Part shown: positions 41,019 to 52,748 of the stretch, piece by piece
How positions within the stretch are numbered: position 1 is the stretch's first letter
How the letters are laid out: every line of letters begins with the position of its first letter
DNA from: Toxotes chatareus
Taxonomy: Eukaryota; Chordata; Actinopteri; Toxotidae
Assembly: GCA_016801885.1 (NCBI GenBank)
Contig: CM028891.1
Span: forward strand, 12,135,517 to 12,199,516
Length of the DNA: 64,000 nucleotides
Reading direction: 5' to 3'
The notes under the pieces: model-generated
The model's input: the letters and a program-made list of their open reading frames with translations, nothing else
Told to the model about the DNA's origin: nothing
The model's database searches: none
Translations under genes and position numbers: made by a program

Positions 41019-41496
41019 TTCCGCAAAAGACAAAACTTGGCAGTCGGGCACCATAACTACTCAACAAATTGCTGTCCAGCCTGCTGTAGGCCTGCGTGCA
41101 TCATGTCTCAGCGTTCAGACGACAGCTTTGAATTGCTTATTATGCAGTTTCTCTGGAGTGCTCTGCTTGCACATGCAAGCCACAATCTCTGTGCAGCAGC
41201 AGCTGACGAGGGAAACTGTGGAAATAATTGTCTGTCGTTCCTTGTTGGCTGCTTTGACGTCTGGTGAATCCCTTTGTGGTGCACTAACAGAGTTGTTTGA
41301 AGTCTCTGTCAGCGTGCTTGGAAGTGGCATGGTGCGGGCGTGCACTACATGCTAGTTCACATCTGTGGTGCATTCCACGATCCACACGGTGTCAGCCTGG
41401 CTGGTGGGCAGATGAGAGGTGGGAGGGAAGAGCGAGCTGAGCGTAATAGCTGCAGGTCTGACCCCAGCAGATGGACAAGACAGCTTCTGAATGGAA

Positions 41497-41521
41497 TTTT
41501 TTTTTTTTTTTTTTTTTTTTT
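41497..41521. repeat. T25 homopolymer
   Basis: A 25-base T run in otherwise non-repetitive DNA. Confidence 0.95.
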
Positions 41522-42762
41522 CAAATATCATCTTGCACTTTCTTTCCCAGACAGGCCAAACACACAGACAATGGCAAACTGTGGTGTCCACCCAAGCATT
41601 TCTTACAGTTCAGACAGTGAGAGCTGAGAGCTCGACGGTGCACACTGTAAGCGTCGCTGTGAACCACTCCATCCCCATCAATTGCGAAACATGCAAAAGG
41701 CTGCTGCTTTGCTACGAGCTGTTTCCACATGGTATCATTTGATTTGACTCAAAAATATCTGGAGCTTTAATTAAAAACTAAAGAAAATGAGTAAAATTGT
41801 CTCAGAGCTCACTATCGACCCTAAAAAATGGATGTGAGTGTCTGCTGTTTATTCAAGCATTGTTTCTGAAATGTTTACTCCAGTAGTGCTTCAAATCAAT
41901 GCTGTAAAGAGCTGGGAATCTTTGAATAGCTGTAATCAACTTTTCGCTTGCACTTATCAGAAGGAAACCTTTGTTCATGAAACAAATAGGACGGATGCAT
42001 GTTTTCCCATTGTCCCTGGTCCTTCTGCTCTATTGGAAATAACACGGTAACGTTATCATATTTCCTTCTGAGAACTGCCTGTGCACTGTTAATTTGGAAA
42101 ATTCAGCAAGAGGGACAAAATCCAGGGCGAAACTTTCCATCGTGTTATCGGCACAGTCGAATGTCACTCAGTGAGGTGGACGGTCATCAGAGAAAATGTT
42201 CCATTTTGTCCACTCAAGTGTCACTAAGTGATGGATGCCTCCAGAGTGAGCCCGGGCTGCAGTCGTGCAGCTGCCTGTGGGGCAAATGTGAAAAGCACCA
42301 TGGATTTTAGCACTGCTTTTCACAGGCATAGTGGAGATGCCAGGTGAGGTCACCGAGGAGTAAATATAGCCCTGAGAGAGTGTTAAGGACCTCGGTCTGG
42401 GTCCGGGCTCGTGTCAGATGTGTTGTCCTTTCTGCTGCTCTGGAGGGCAGGGAAACCGAGCATATCATTAAGGTGCACCAACTGGGATAGGACGGGTGAA
42501 GGGCAAGCACTAAAGGGCCTAACGTTATAGCGGGTTATAGGATTTTCCATCCTTACAATATAAAGATATATGGTTTGTCTTATCTAGGATGGCTGAGACC
42601 GTGGCTGTGGTCGCGTCCTTCCCTGCCAACATTCTGCAGCCTGCCTTTGAAATGGAAGTGCGAACAGTTACCACAATCATTGCAAATGTCACCTACTATC
42701 ATCTCCAACTTGCTAAATGCTTATTACATCTTGTCTGAGTCGCAGCATACCATATGGTGGGT

Positions 42763-42798
42763 GATAAGATTAAAAAAAAAAAAAAAAAAAATCTTATC
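42763..42798. repeat. A20 tract between inverted 9-bp arms
   Basis: GATAAGATT (42763-42771) and AATCTTATC (42790-42798) are perfect inverted repeats enclosing an A run (42772-42791); two A bases are shared between the run and the right arm. Confidence 0.9.
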
Positions 42799-44228
42799 TG
42801 AGCTTTACTGCCGAAGCCCTGAAAAATACATTGAAATAAAGCCTTGATTTTGAACAGATGTGCACATCAGAATTTGATTCATTGACTGAGGATATGCGAT
42901 TGGCATTCCCTGCTATCTACGGTGCCGGTGTTCGTACTGATCTGTGTGCGCGGCGGATAATATTTTGTTTTTAGCGGGGATGAATACAAGCCTGGATAAG
43001 TGAGTCTGCTGAATAAATGATGTTTATAATCATAGCCCTGGGTGTCAGCTAATGTGCCTGGGGAGATGCAGGGGGGAGGGAAGGTGGGGGTTGGGAGAAG
43101 AGGAGTTCCAATCATCTGTCCAAGCAAGTCCCTCCAAGGCAGATAATAATGTAGGTCTAAACTGCAGCACGGGTGGGTAATGGGATTGTGAGCACGCTGG
43201 TCTCCCGCTGGATAAGCTCCCCTGATAGCACCACTGACCTCTTCCCCAATAGGTGGGACAGGAAGTCACAGCATGGCTCCATGGCATCGGTAGGTGTGCT
43301 GGTGGGAAGGTGAAAAAGTAGAAGGTGTACACATTTCCACAGCTCGAAGGTATAGGGGAGGAACAAATAAAAACTAAGGGAGGACAGAGCTCTGGTGTGT
43401 GTGGGGGGGGATCATATTTCATGTGATATAATGTGACTTTTCAGTGCACTCACTGAGTCACCAGTAATCAAAGTGTATAGAGGAGTTTTATTGTGGCACA
43501 AACAGAAAATTCTGCAGCGGCGAGCTCGCCATTTAAACATTGTTTTGACGGTGAGTCACACCGGGTTGCATGCAAATTAGCCGTTTCCGTCAACCTCCTG
43601 TATACGTCTGTCATCTCTCTGTGGGTTAGTTTCGACTTGTGACTGTTGCTCCTCTTTGTGAATGCAGCTCGTCTCTGTTGGCCTATGTTGTAATAATTTT
43701 CCACAGACAGTTCCTCTTGACATATTGGGTAATTTAGCAGTTTTTTTTTCTCCTAATCTGGACACAGACGATTTGTCCTTCTTGGAGCACTGCTGGTCGC
43801 CTCGAAGCTCTTACGTGCATATATCAAACCACTGATTGCCAGAACTCTTCAATAGCTGACACGTTCTGTTAATTAGCATTGGAGCGAATGTGACGTAGCT
43901 TTGCAAATGTGATTAATTCAAAGTTAAAGTCATTTTCCTTGGACTTAAAAGGTCAGAAAGAGAAGACTGCCAGTGCAGTGAATGGTTTGTATATAAAGGT
44001 TTTTTTGGAATACTATCACCAAATTTTGGCCAAAGCTTTCGATGATAACCTGCTGACTCCATCCAGCAGAGAAGGGTTCTCACCCCCATTATAAAGACAT
44101 TCCTTTACTGCACTTTGAAGGGAAACCGTCAGAGAGAAGTGGCCCATCCCGAATGCCCTTGGCCTTTAGTGACAAGACTGTTTTTCAGTAACAACAACTC
44201 TTTCCTGGAATCCCTCTCTGTTCATGAA

Positions 44229-44250
44229 CACCTTCTGATGTCAGAAGGTG
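44229..44250. repeat. 22-bp hairpin
   Basis: CACCTTCTGA and TCAGAAGGTG are perfect 10-bp inverted arms with a 2-base spacer. Confidence 0.9.
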
Positions 44251-44401
44251 CAGAGATAGAAGATCAAACTAAAACAAGACGATGCTTCCTTTTGGTCCTT
44301 GTCATGCAAGCTGTAACTGTATTTTCAAACAACGGAACGACTTCGGCAATAGATCTACGTGCAGGGCTGAAGTGTGCAACAGCTTTAAAAAAGAAAAAGG
44401 G

Positions 44402-44425
44402 AAAAAAAAAAAAAAAAAAAAAAAA
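44402..44425. repeat. A24 homopolymer
   Basis: A 24-base A run after an AAAGAAAAAGG lead-in. Confidence 0.95.
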
Positions 44426-44837
44426 GCAGCGCACTACCTAAATGAAGCATAATAGATGTGCGAGTGACATAACCACGTTGAAGGGATGTAAGCAGCCTGA
44501 CAGGAACATTGCTTCTAGCAACTCCTGTGTTGCATTAGTGATGATTTTTCCACGAGGCGCTCACAAAGAGTCTTCAGTGCTCTCTCCGGAGCCCCAGCCA
44601 AACCCGGAAAAGCCCCAAAACAAGAGGCCATGTGCGCACAGGCAAACGTTCCCTGCCACGGCTTCACACATTGTTATTCACAACCCACCCTCAACACCGG
44701 CCAAATCTATTTCTCCCCCCTTCTAAAAAAAATATAGGTCATTCCGGTTCTAAAAATGGCTGCCTCTCCCTGGGGCTTGCCAGAGCATGAAATAGACTTT
44801 ACATCACGTCAGCCGAGCAACGGCAACCAGGAAACTT

Positions 44838-44839
<2 letters not shown>

Positions 44840-44868
<29 letters not shown>
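44840..44868. repeat. T29 homopolymer
   Basis: A 29-base T run ending in GGG; with 48214-48242 it is the longest homopolymer in the window. Confidence 0.95.
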
Positions 44869-46569
44869 GGGTTTGCTTATTTTTCATCCCCTTTTGTTGC
44901 TGTAATCTAACATATGGCTGTTCTCTCACTCTCCCCTCCTCTCTTTCAGTTTATGACCTGAATAAGATATCAGCAGTTTGCCAGGTTGGGAATATGACAG
45001 GCGAGGCTAAAGTCATGTAGAGATTTAGATAATATGGTTGCGGAACACTTTACAATGCTTTCCACCTCTGCTTTTCAGACTTCCCCCATGCTGATAAGCA
45101 AGAATTCGGGGGTGGATTTCAAAATGCTTTGGATTTGCAAAGTGCCTGCTGATATGGCGAAGGGAGTCACATGACAGACAGCACAATTACTTCCTACCTG
45201 TTTGTAATGCTACCTATCGTCTCAACCACTGACAGAGGAATTACAACAACATCTACTCTTTCTTTGGGTAGTGGCTGCAAAGCTGCAGAACACAATATGC
45301 AAAAATAATCTGCTTTCGCTTTCATTGTGGCTTTGACAACTCAGACTGCAATTTATGGAGGCAAAGTCACTCACAGCAAATTGGATAATGCACTGAGGAA
45401 ATTTCTGGGGTTATATTTGCTGTAGTTTAGAGTTTACACATTTCCAGATGCTCTTCCTCCATGACTATATTGTCTCAATTTTTTTTTCCTCCATCATTTC
45501 CACCTCCTTCCTCTCTATGTCCAATGTATAAAGTCCCTGGTGGCTGTGCCTTGAAATGGCCTCATGTTTATTTAAACTTGGAGGGTGGCTGCAGAGCGCC
45601 TGGTGCCCCATTCGTTTTCTGTGGTGTTTTCTTATAGTCAGCCAACCCTGGAGCCATTCATCAGCTGGGCTAAGTGTAGCTACAGCGCAGAGGGCTAAAC
45701 AGCACTTCACCACAATGAGTGTGACATCAACTCTCCACACAAACCAGCGGGTGTGTCAAAGAGAAGCACAATTACAGAGGAGAAGGAGAAGGAGAAGGGA
45801 AGAGGTGGAGAAATGACCATGGAGAGAGACGGAGGAAAAAAAAAAGAGAGAGAGAGAAAGAGACGTAGAGAGTGTCAGTCATGTAGCTTCTAATTTTGGT
45901 TCTGGCTCGAGCACTACTTTGTTCCACCACAGGCTTTTATGCAACGAGCATGAGCTGGCTCAAGACAGACAGAGAGAGACAGAAGAGCTATTGAATTAGC
46001 AAAGACTACACTCCACACACACACACACCAAAAATACTATGTACAAAAATAATGAGTAGGATGGAGTTAACTATAAAATCTTAGCTGCGAGTATTTATGC
46101 ATGTATGTGAGCATACAATACTGTTTGTTTTGTGAATTTATAATTAAATCTTCTCTGAATGTTTGGGGTTTGAAATTGAGTCCTTGTAAGGGGAAGAAAA
46201 AAAAAATTAAATAAATGTAAAACTTAAAAAAATAAAAAATTCTCGCAAAATTCCATGCAGACGCAGTAAACTGTTTGAAAAATGATCTCCCCAAATATGG
46301 ATAAAAGAGAAGGACTCGCATCCTAGTCGAGTGGAGAGCACAACAAAGGGAACTCGGGGCTAGAATCCAAATTAGAGGAAAGATGAACATATGAAAGATC
46401 AAAACCGAGGAGGGGGAATGAGAAAAAAAAGGAATGGGAATTGGCAAACACTGACATCCAGCTGTGCCAAAGTGAATCAGAATTTAAAGGCAATATGTAA
46501 CTTACATGGTAAATTATGAAAAGATGATTGAAACAGAATCAAGAAGAGTCCACACAGCGTGTAAGTGTA

Positions 46570-46575
<6 letters not shown>

Positions 46576-46604
<29 letters not shown>
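46576..46604. repeat. (TA)14 microsatellite
   Basis: Perfect TA tract beside the candidate AATAAA signal of dipk2a. Confidence 0.95.
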
Positions 46605-46606
<2 letters not shown>

Positions 46607-46609
46607 TCA

Positions 46610-46615
46610 TTTATT
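46610..46615 (-). terminator. candidate poly(A) signal AATAAA for dipk2a
   Basis: The first canonical AATAAA on the minus strand after the dipk2a stop, about 2.2 kb downstream. It lies directly beside a (TA)n microsatellite at 46576-46604. Confidence 0.3.
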
Positions 46616-47769
46616 TTAATATTTAAACCCACTAAAAGTTGTAAATACAACTTTTGAATGAAAGGCACAGGAAAAATCAGACAATGCTGATATAATACTC
46701 AAAAGAAAAATTACAGTACAAAAGTGAACAGTTAGTTATGCACGTACAAATCCCTCCAGGTTCCTCCAGACAGGGGAAACAGAAATATATCTGACACAAC
46801 AAAGAAGGAAGGGGTGGGGGGGGGGGGTGATTCAAATCGGAACTACATTAGCCAAACTTCTCTTTTTTGCTCCACATCGGCTCTCCTGGTCTTGCAGAAG
46901 GCCAAAAGGCAACTGCTGCGCTTTCTAGTTTCGCCGCAGACGGAGTGGCTCATATTTACTCGATTATTGGCCTGTCTATTGATCGTGCTACACAACACTC
47001 CACTGGGAATTTGGAGTCTGAGTCACAACATCAAGACAGATAACGTATGGAACATACGGGGCCAGAGTGGAGATTTCTTTCTTTCTTTCTTTCTGCTCTC
47101 TTTTTTTGGCGACTAAGATCTCTCCTAATCCATCACCGAATGAGCCTATATTTGTGATTATGCTTTAATTTGTTGGTCCACTGAGTGTAAAATCAACCCA
47201 ACCTCTAAGTGGTGCTGAGTGTTTTAAATATTCAAATGAAATTTCTGGGGCTGCAAAAATTTAAGAGTACAGGTCAGAGAGCCATTTCTGGAGCAAGGAA
47301 AATCTTCATTCCCATTTTTTTTCTTTTACACCTTTTACTTGAAAGAGCTTATGGCACCCAGCACCAGTGGGAGAAGTTTGACAATAGGATTCGTTTATAA
47401 ATTACAGATATCTAAAGAGAATCTGGCACTGGAGGCCACTACTAAGCAGTTTTATCCTGTTTTCTAGTCTTCCAAAGAATGGCTTCGTTTCCCCCTTTCT
47501 TTCAGTCGAGCTTTTTCTACCTTGCTGAAAAAAAAAAAATCTAAGTCTAACTGATCATCGTTTACCAATCCTAAGGGAGATTAACAAAACAGAGGGGCTT
47601 ATGTGACATTAAGCATTGCCGATCTTTGTCTTGGTTCTTACTGAAGAGGAAATCAGTATGCAGGCCTGCCAGTGCATACAAGATTGTGTACACATTAAGG
47701 TTCCTTTGGACAGCTCTAGTGGGGAACAACTGGAGGGAAAGGTGCTGTCACTCTGTACTGCTCAGGGTT

Positions 47770-47775
47770 TTTAAT
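47770..47775 (-). terminator. candidate poly(A) signal ATTAAA for dipk2a
   Basis: The first ATTAAA hexamer downstream of the stop codon on the minus strand, about 1.03 kb after it. This is a common variant signal. No decisive downstream GU-rich element was checked. Confidence 0.25.
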
Positions 47776-48213
47776 ATTACATATAGCCTCTTTGGTATAG
47801 GCACATCTGCATCAAGGGACCACCACTGTCTAATTACCCTATGTGCTGCTGTCTCACTCTCTCTGGTTCCTATGAAAGGGGGAGAAAAAAAACACTCAGA
47901 AAGAAAAAAATAAAAAAAGATGATTGCCACAATCCTGGAACCTGGAAATCGAGTGATTGATTGAAGTAGCAGGAAATTAGACTTATATAGCCATCAAGGG
48001 TTTTCTTTTCCTCCTGCATGGAAACCAAACCCCCAACCCTCTGCCTCTTTCTTCTCTATCTGCAGTAGCTTGGCCTTCCCTGCTGCCTGACAGCAGGAGA
48101 TTCATGCTACCTCCACCTTCCCTGCAGCCATGCTACAGAGGGAAAAAAAAAAAAAAAAGCCATGGCACAGCTAAAATTGTAAACACACCCAATCTACTTA
48201 AGTTCAGCCCTGG

Positions 48214-48242
<29 letters not shown>
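48214..48242. repeat. A29 homopolymer
   Basis: A 29-base A run on the plus strand, hence U29 if the dipk2a 3' UTR extends this far. Confidence 0.95.
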
Positions 48243-48244
<2 letters not shown>

Positions 48245-48367
48245 AAAACAACAACAGATCCTGGAGGCAAAATGAGACAGGTGTTAAGATTCAATGTTAT
48301 AAAACACAACAGTTCCGATGGATTGAGGAGTGAACAGCAGGATGGATGCGGTCAGGGCTGTGCGATG

Positions 48368-48403
48368 TTGCTGCTGCTGCTGCTGCTGCTGTTGTTGTTG
48401 TTG
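48368..48403 (-). repeat. CAA/CAG repeat in probable dipk2a 3' UTR
   Basis: On the plus strand this is seven CTG units followed by four TTG units; in dipk2a transcript sense it reads CAA then CAG repeats. It begins about 400 bases after the stop codon and is not translated in the dipk2a frame. Confidence 0.9.
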
Positions 48404-48807
48404 CGGTTGCTTGGGCGCTCTAGTTTGCGTTAGCCTGGGTCCAGTGAAGGATGCGTTTGCCAGAGCCCTTTCTTACCTCCTCCTCCCATCCCAAGAGATG
48501 GCATGCCCACCCTGGTAGAGGAGAAGTTACCTCTATCCCCTCTCTATCCTGGTTCTAACCAGAATCTCTTAGTGCCACACTCGTCTTTCACACAGGAGCA
48601 AAGCCAGGTAAAAGCTTGAGCTTTAACAAATCTGCTTTGAAGTTTGATTCTTACACTTCCTGATGCAAGACCTCTAACACCTTCCTGCTCCAATGCACAA
48701 AGGGGAGCGAATGACATCATGTACAAGAACCAGGATCTCAAGAGTCTGGAGATAAAGAGTACAGGATCTAGTCTCTCAGTGCTTAAGGCTAACGCCGACT
48801 CCATTCA

Positions 48808-49154
48808 TTACCTGGCCGTAGCAGAGGAGGAAGCGGCAGCTAGCTGTGTGAGGTATTCACGCAGTTCCTTGGCCGCCTGGAAGCGGCCGTAGCGCTTTTT
48901 GGGTTTGGTGCACTCGTCCAACAGAGCCTCGAGTTGTCCATCTTTGGCTATGTGGGCGGGAGGGTCATGGAGGAGGCCTCCGGTGGTGCCCCGCCACGTA
49001 GCGTACCGCGACAGCAGGTTCTGGCAAACGGCATAGTAGTTGTGGTCCACAGTGACCCTGGAACAAAGGGAGTCCTTGGAGAAAGACAGGCAGGCCTCCC
49101 TGTCGCACTCCTCAAAGCGGCTCTCGTACCACGCGTCGTAGTTCTCTGGCTTGT
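48808..49154 (-). CDS. dipk2a: dipk2a, last coding exon with stop codon
   Basis: This exon follows a ctccctgcag acceptor. Its first two bases complete the split Asn codon (A + AC), giving NKPENYDAWYES, in frame with the upstream exon. Together 304 + 347 bases make 216 codons plus a TAA at 48808-48810. Hallmarks shared with DIPK2A are the cysteine-bearing segment EECDREACLSFSK, the block VDHNYYAVCQNLLSRYATWR, GGLLHDPP, and the C-terminal PKKRYGRFQAAKELREYL. Cysteines in this half are expected to form disulphides in a secretory-pathway protein. The last residues (LAAASSSATAR) are longer and more Ala/Ser-rich than the human end as I remember it, so the tail is the variable part. Full-length human DIPK2A is about 430 residues; these two exons supply the C-terminal half, which leaves roughly 214 residues for the first exon outside the window. 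Confidence 0.96.
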
Positions 49155-49490
49155 CTGCAGGGAGACACGGAGACAGTTAAATTAACACATGGCGATAAAA
49201 ATATACTGATAATAAAAAAAATAGTCAATAATATTGATGGAGTGGTAGATGCTTAACATTCATTTCAAATGAGTGTTAAGGGGGCACAAGTTTTTTTTTT
49301 TTTTACAGACTCCATCAGGTGAATATGTAATGAGATCAGGATGTGCACGTCGTTCTGAATGAAGCAGGCAAAATTTATGACAAAGCAAAACGCATTCATG
49401 ACTTTTTTTCTATTTAACTTAGTTTAGATGGCTTCTCTTTTTGTGTAGTAAAAGCGTTTTTTCTTCTCACCTCGAAATTTGAAGCATAAA

Positions 49491-49550
49491 TGATTTTAAG
49501 TGTTTGACTGAATCTGACACTGATTTTAAGTGTTTGACTGAATCTGACAC
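49491..49550. repeat. Perfect 30-bp tandem duplication
   Basis: Two identical consecutive 30-base copies (49491-49520, 49521-49550), each starting TGATTTTAAG and ending AATCTGACAC, inside the last dipk2a intron. Perfect identity implies a recent event or a length polymorphism. Confidence 0.97.
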
Positions 49551-50284
49551 TCGTTTTTCAGTATTTTGTGCAAATTATACTCCGAGAAATCAACCTGACC
49601 AGCAGCTGACAGGACCAAGGTGCCACTTTTAACATCCTACAGGCACTAACAGGAAATTCTTTTTCAAAGCACACAGCCAAGCAACTCATCTACCGTTTCA
49701 TTTGACAGAAATGAACCACTTTCCAGATTTATTGAGCAAATAAAATCCTTTCTCCAGCTCATTTCACGTTGCTTTTTCTCTTTAGAGGATTGTGTGTGTG
49801 TGTGTGTGGGGGGGAGAAGAGGGAGCCAAGAAAATAACCTAGAATGATGAGAGTGCGATTGGTTTGTGCATTAAAAAGCAGATCAATAACATTGTTGGGG
49901 GGGGGGGGGCAGACCCAAAGGATGCAAACACATAATCAGTGTATCAGGGTTGTAATGCACTTCTCCTCTGGCTCATCAGAACAACTCAATCAAACATCCA
50001 GCGCTGCCCTGTTAGCAAGGGGCCCCTGTGGCCCCCCGAAGAGGAGGGGCACATCAACCTAAATCAGCACAGGTGATGAAGATGGATCTGCCTGTGTTAT
50101 GCATGCCACGAGCGCACACACACACGCTGCGTAAAGATATTCACACAGAAGCAGCAAGGTGAGGTGAAGGCAATTAATGTTTCAGAGCTGGCCATGCATC
50201 ACTCCGCAGCACTGATTGACAGATGGCATCAGGAGGCTGTCCCATTCCTGTTCAATCGCACTAATGCGCACACACACTCACGCT

Positions 50285-50305
50285 CACACACACACACACA
50301 CACAC
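50285..50305. repeat. (CA)n microsatellite
   Basis: Perfect CA tract in the last dipk2a intron. Confidence 0.9.
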
Positions 50306-52748
50306 TCAGGAGTGTGTGTACAGCAAACAGAAAGCCTGAAAAGAACCGGAGGGAGGAGAAGGTTCATATTCAAGGACGAAGATGAGCACAGCAAAAAAAA
50401 AAAAAAAAAAAAAAACAAACCTAAAAGAAGTCTGAGGTCTATTTACTTGCATCTCAGTCCCTTCTGTTCCATTCTCACTACAGGCCCGAGTGTAAAAAAG
50501 CTAGAACATTTCCAAAGCAAACAAAATCATTTCCAATTCAAATGAGTGGGAGAGCAGTGGACGAGGTAGGCGTCCTGGCCTCTCTCATCTCCCGCGTATC
50601 CGGAATCTTCCATGTTAAGGAGCTCAGGCCGGACTTGTATACATTCACCTCACTCGTCTGACGGCCCCGGGCTGCACTGGGAAGGGACGCTGGGCCTGAA
50701 ATGCTTGTTAGCGTGGCCTTACTGGTGGCGTTCAAGAGTACGAGTCGGTTTTCACAATGCACGCCTGCCGTTAGAGTGCATTATTGAATGTGAGGGACTG
50801 AATGTGTGTGTGTGAATGTTTCAAGTGTTGTCAAATGTGTGTGTGTTTGTGTTTGTGTAAGCCAGTGAGCGATCGTGTCGGGGAGAGAGAAGAGAATGAG
50901 AGTGAGTGAAGTGTGTGTTACATTATACAGCATGTGTTTCCAAAAACCACTGGGGTTGAAACCATCCTCAAACGCTATAAACTCAATGATGGGGAATGGC
51001 TCCTTTCGCACCACTGGACTGTGTAAACACGCGGCGCGCAGCACAACTTGAACACGGCATGCATTTTATCTTGCTGCAAACCCAGCCGCATCAATATATA
51101 TGCCCCTAACGAGAGGGTGGAACGGCGCATGGCTTTCTGCGCGTTTGATTTGCAAATCAATTGGCCTCAGTTTAGACTGATGAGATTCGCACCACACACT
51201 TGAACTCGCTTTCAAACCCGGGCTCTAATTGTAGGGATTGGATTATCTGCTTGTGGAGCCTTGGGAGGTTACCGTGCCTATTTCCTACTGCTGTCCGACA
51301 CATGGCAGGGAAGTCGTAATACTCATTACCGCCGTCATCCCTCTTCTTCCTGCTGCACCCTGGCGCTTGGCGCACACACAAACAGATCCAGGACCACAAG
51401 AAGCACATAAACATTCTTGAGGCTTAAACTCTGAATGGCCAGGGTAAGCAGCTTGAGTTGTCAAGGTCTAAATGTGTCGGCCAGACAAAGGGAGTCTCAA
51501 CCTGGATTGTGCTTCGGGACTTGCAAAGGGCTAGTGTGACAGGGTGGAAAATTGCAGCTATTGGCAATAAGGTAAATAAACACATTTCTGAGCGTGGCAC
51601 ACACACAAACCAACATAATCACACAGGAAATCAAGGAAGAGGAAAAAAAAAAAACTACAGGACATGTTGGTGTACCTTGACATGCTGTAAATCTATTTGC
51701 GGTTTTCTGGTGTCAGATCTTGTAATTTGGCAAAACCGCACTTTATCTCAGGATAAATTCATCACAATTCTTCCCCTCCAGCCAGAAAGAGTACACACAC
51801 ACACTCCGTTACACCCACAGACACATCCAGACAATAGTTTATATCTGTCACTGGGCACAATGGTGGAAACCCAACACCTAGCATCACAACAGTTTATCAC
51901 TTTAATAGGATTTCCGCAGGAAGGGACAAATCTAAGAGTCTGACTGGGTGGTTGTCCCTCTCTCTCTGAAGTAACCCCAGGAAGGGGGAGTGAGGGGCAG
52001 GAAACCGCCACACTGAGTGTGTGATGTATAGCTCTCTCTGTCCTTGTTATGAGGTTTATTCTGAGAGGCAAAAGAAAAAAAAAACAAACTAGGGCAGAGG
52101 AGATGGCTCGTTATCCGGGCGATCTTTGCTTTGATGGGGACGAGGGTGTCGAAGGCAGAAGCGGTGCTGGAGGAGTGTATTCTTAGAAGAGAGGACGCTT
52201 CAAGCATGTGCAGATTTGCCCACAGCTGTCTGTCCCTTGAGGCCTTTGCTCAAACCTTCGTTGCTGCCTCATGAGCTACAGTTGGCAGCTATGGTTCTGA
52301 AATAAAGCGCAGTGTTTTCTAAAGAATCCAAGCTTACGGTCAATGTTTGAATTACAGTCTGGCTTTTGGAAAGTCTGTAATGCACAGCCACTGCATGAGG
52401 AGTCATATTATGAGTTAAATTAAACGTTATCACTTTTTATAGTTTTAGAGAAGCACCAATCTCACACAAGTATAAAACCTCAGATGACAGCTCCATGATT
52501 TGAGTGTGAAATAGTCTGAAGTGTTAATGTAAATACTGCTCTGTAGAAATGAGCAGCATTTCTCTTCATAAACAGCTCCAGAGGTGGTAATGTTTAAAGG
52601 TGAGATACACAAGCTTGTTCGCGAACAAAGAGGAATTGTCATGGCAACCGGGGGAAAAAAGCTGTATTAGGCATTACTCACAGACATATGGACATACACC
52701 CACACAGAGCACATATTAGCTGAAGTAATGATGGACACTGCCACTCAC

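Larger units (their letters stand above)
28570..46600. other. Gene-free stretch (no exon recognised)
   Basis: No convincing exon was seen. It contains T and A homopolymers (32241-32260, 41497-41521, 42772-42791, 44402-44425, 44840-44868), a CT/CA microsatellite (40980-41018), pyrimidine-rich sequence around 33.6-33.9 kb, and the hairpin cluster at 36222-36333. Confidence 0.6.
46610..48807 (-). other. dipk2a: dipk2a downstream sequence, probable 3' UTR
   Basis: This is the sequence immediately after the dipk2a TAA, read on the minus strand. It contains no convincing open frame. It includes a CAA/CAG trinucleotide tract in transcript sense (48368-48403) and U-rich tracts in transcript sense (plus-strand A runs at about 48140 and 48214-48242). 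The true 3' end cannot be fixed from sequence: the first ATTAAA-type signal is at 47770-47775 and the first AATAAA at 46610-46615, giving a UTR of about 1.0 or 2.2 kb. Confidence 0.5.
49155..52748 (-). other. dipk2a: dipk2a last intron
   Basis: A 3.6 kb phase-1 intron bounded by GTGAGT and CTGCAG. It holds a perfect 30-bp tandem duplication (49491-49550), a 13-base G run (49897-49909), a CA repeat (50285-50305), an A run of about 22 bases near 50395, and TG-rich stretches around 50800-50860. No further exon was recognised on either strand. Confidence 0.9.

Noticed and set aside
40864..41355. Plus-strand 163-codon frame.
   Set aside because: It is extended through a CT/CA microsatellite, giving Ser-Leu and His-Thr runs; there is no protein-like sequence outside it.
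51458..51943. Plus-strand 161-codon frame in the last dipk2a intron.
   Set aside because: Antisense to the gene, no recognisable domain, no supporting splice context.
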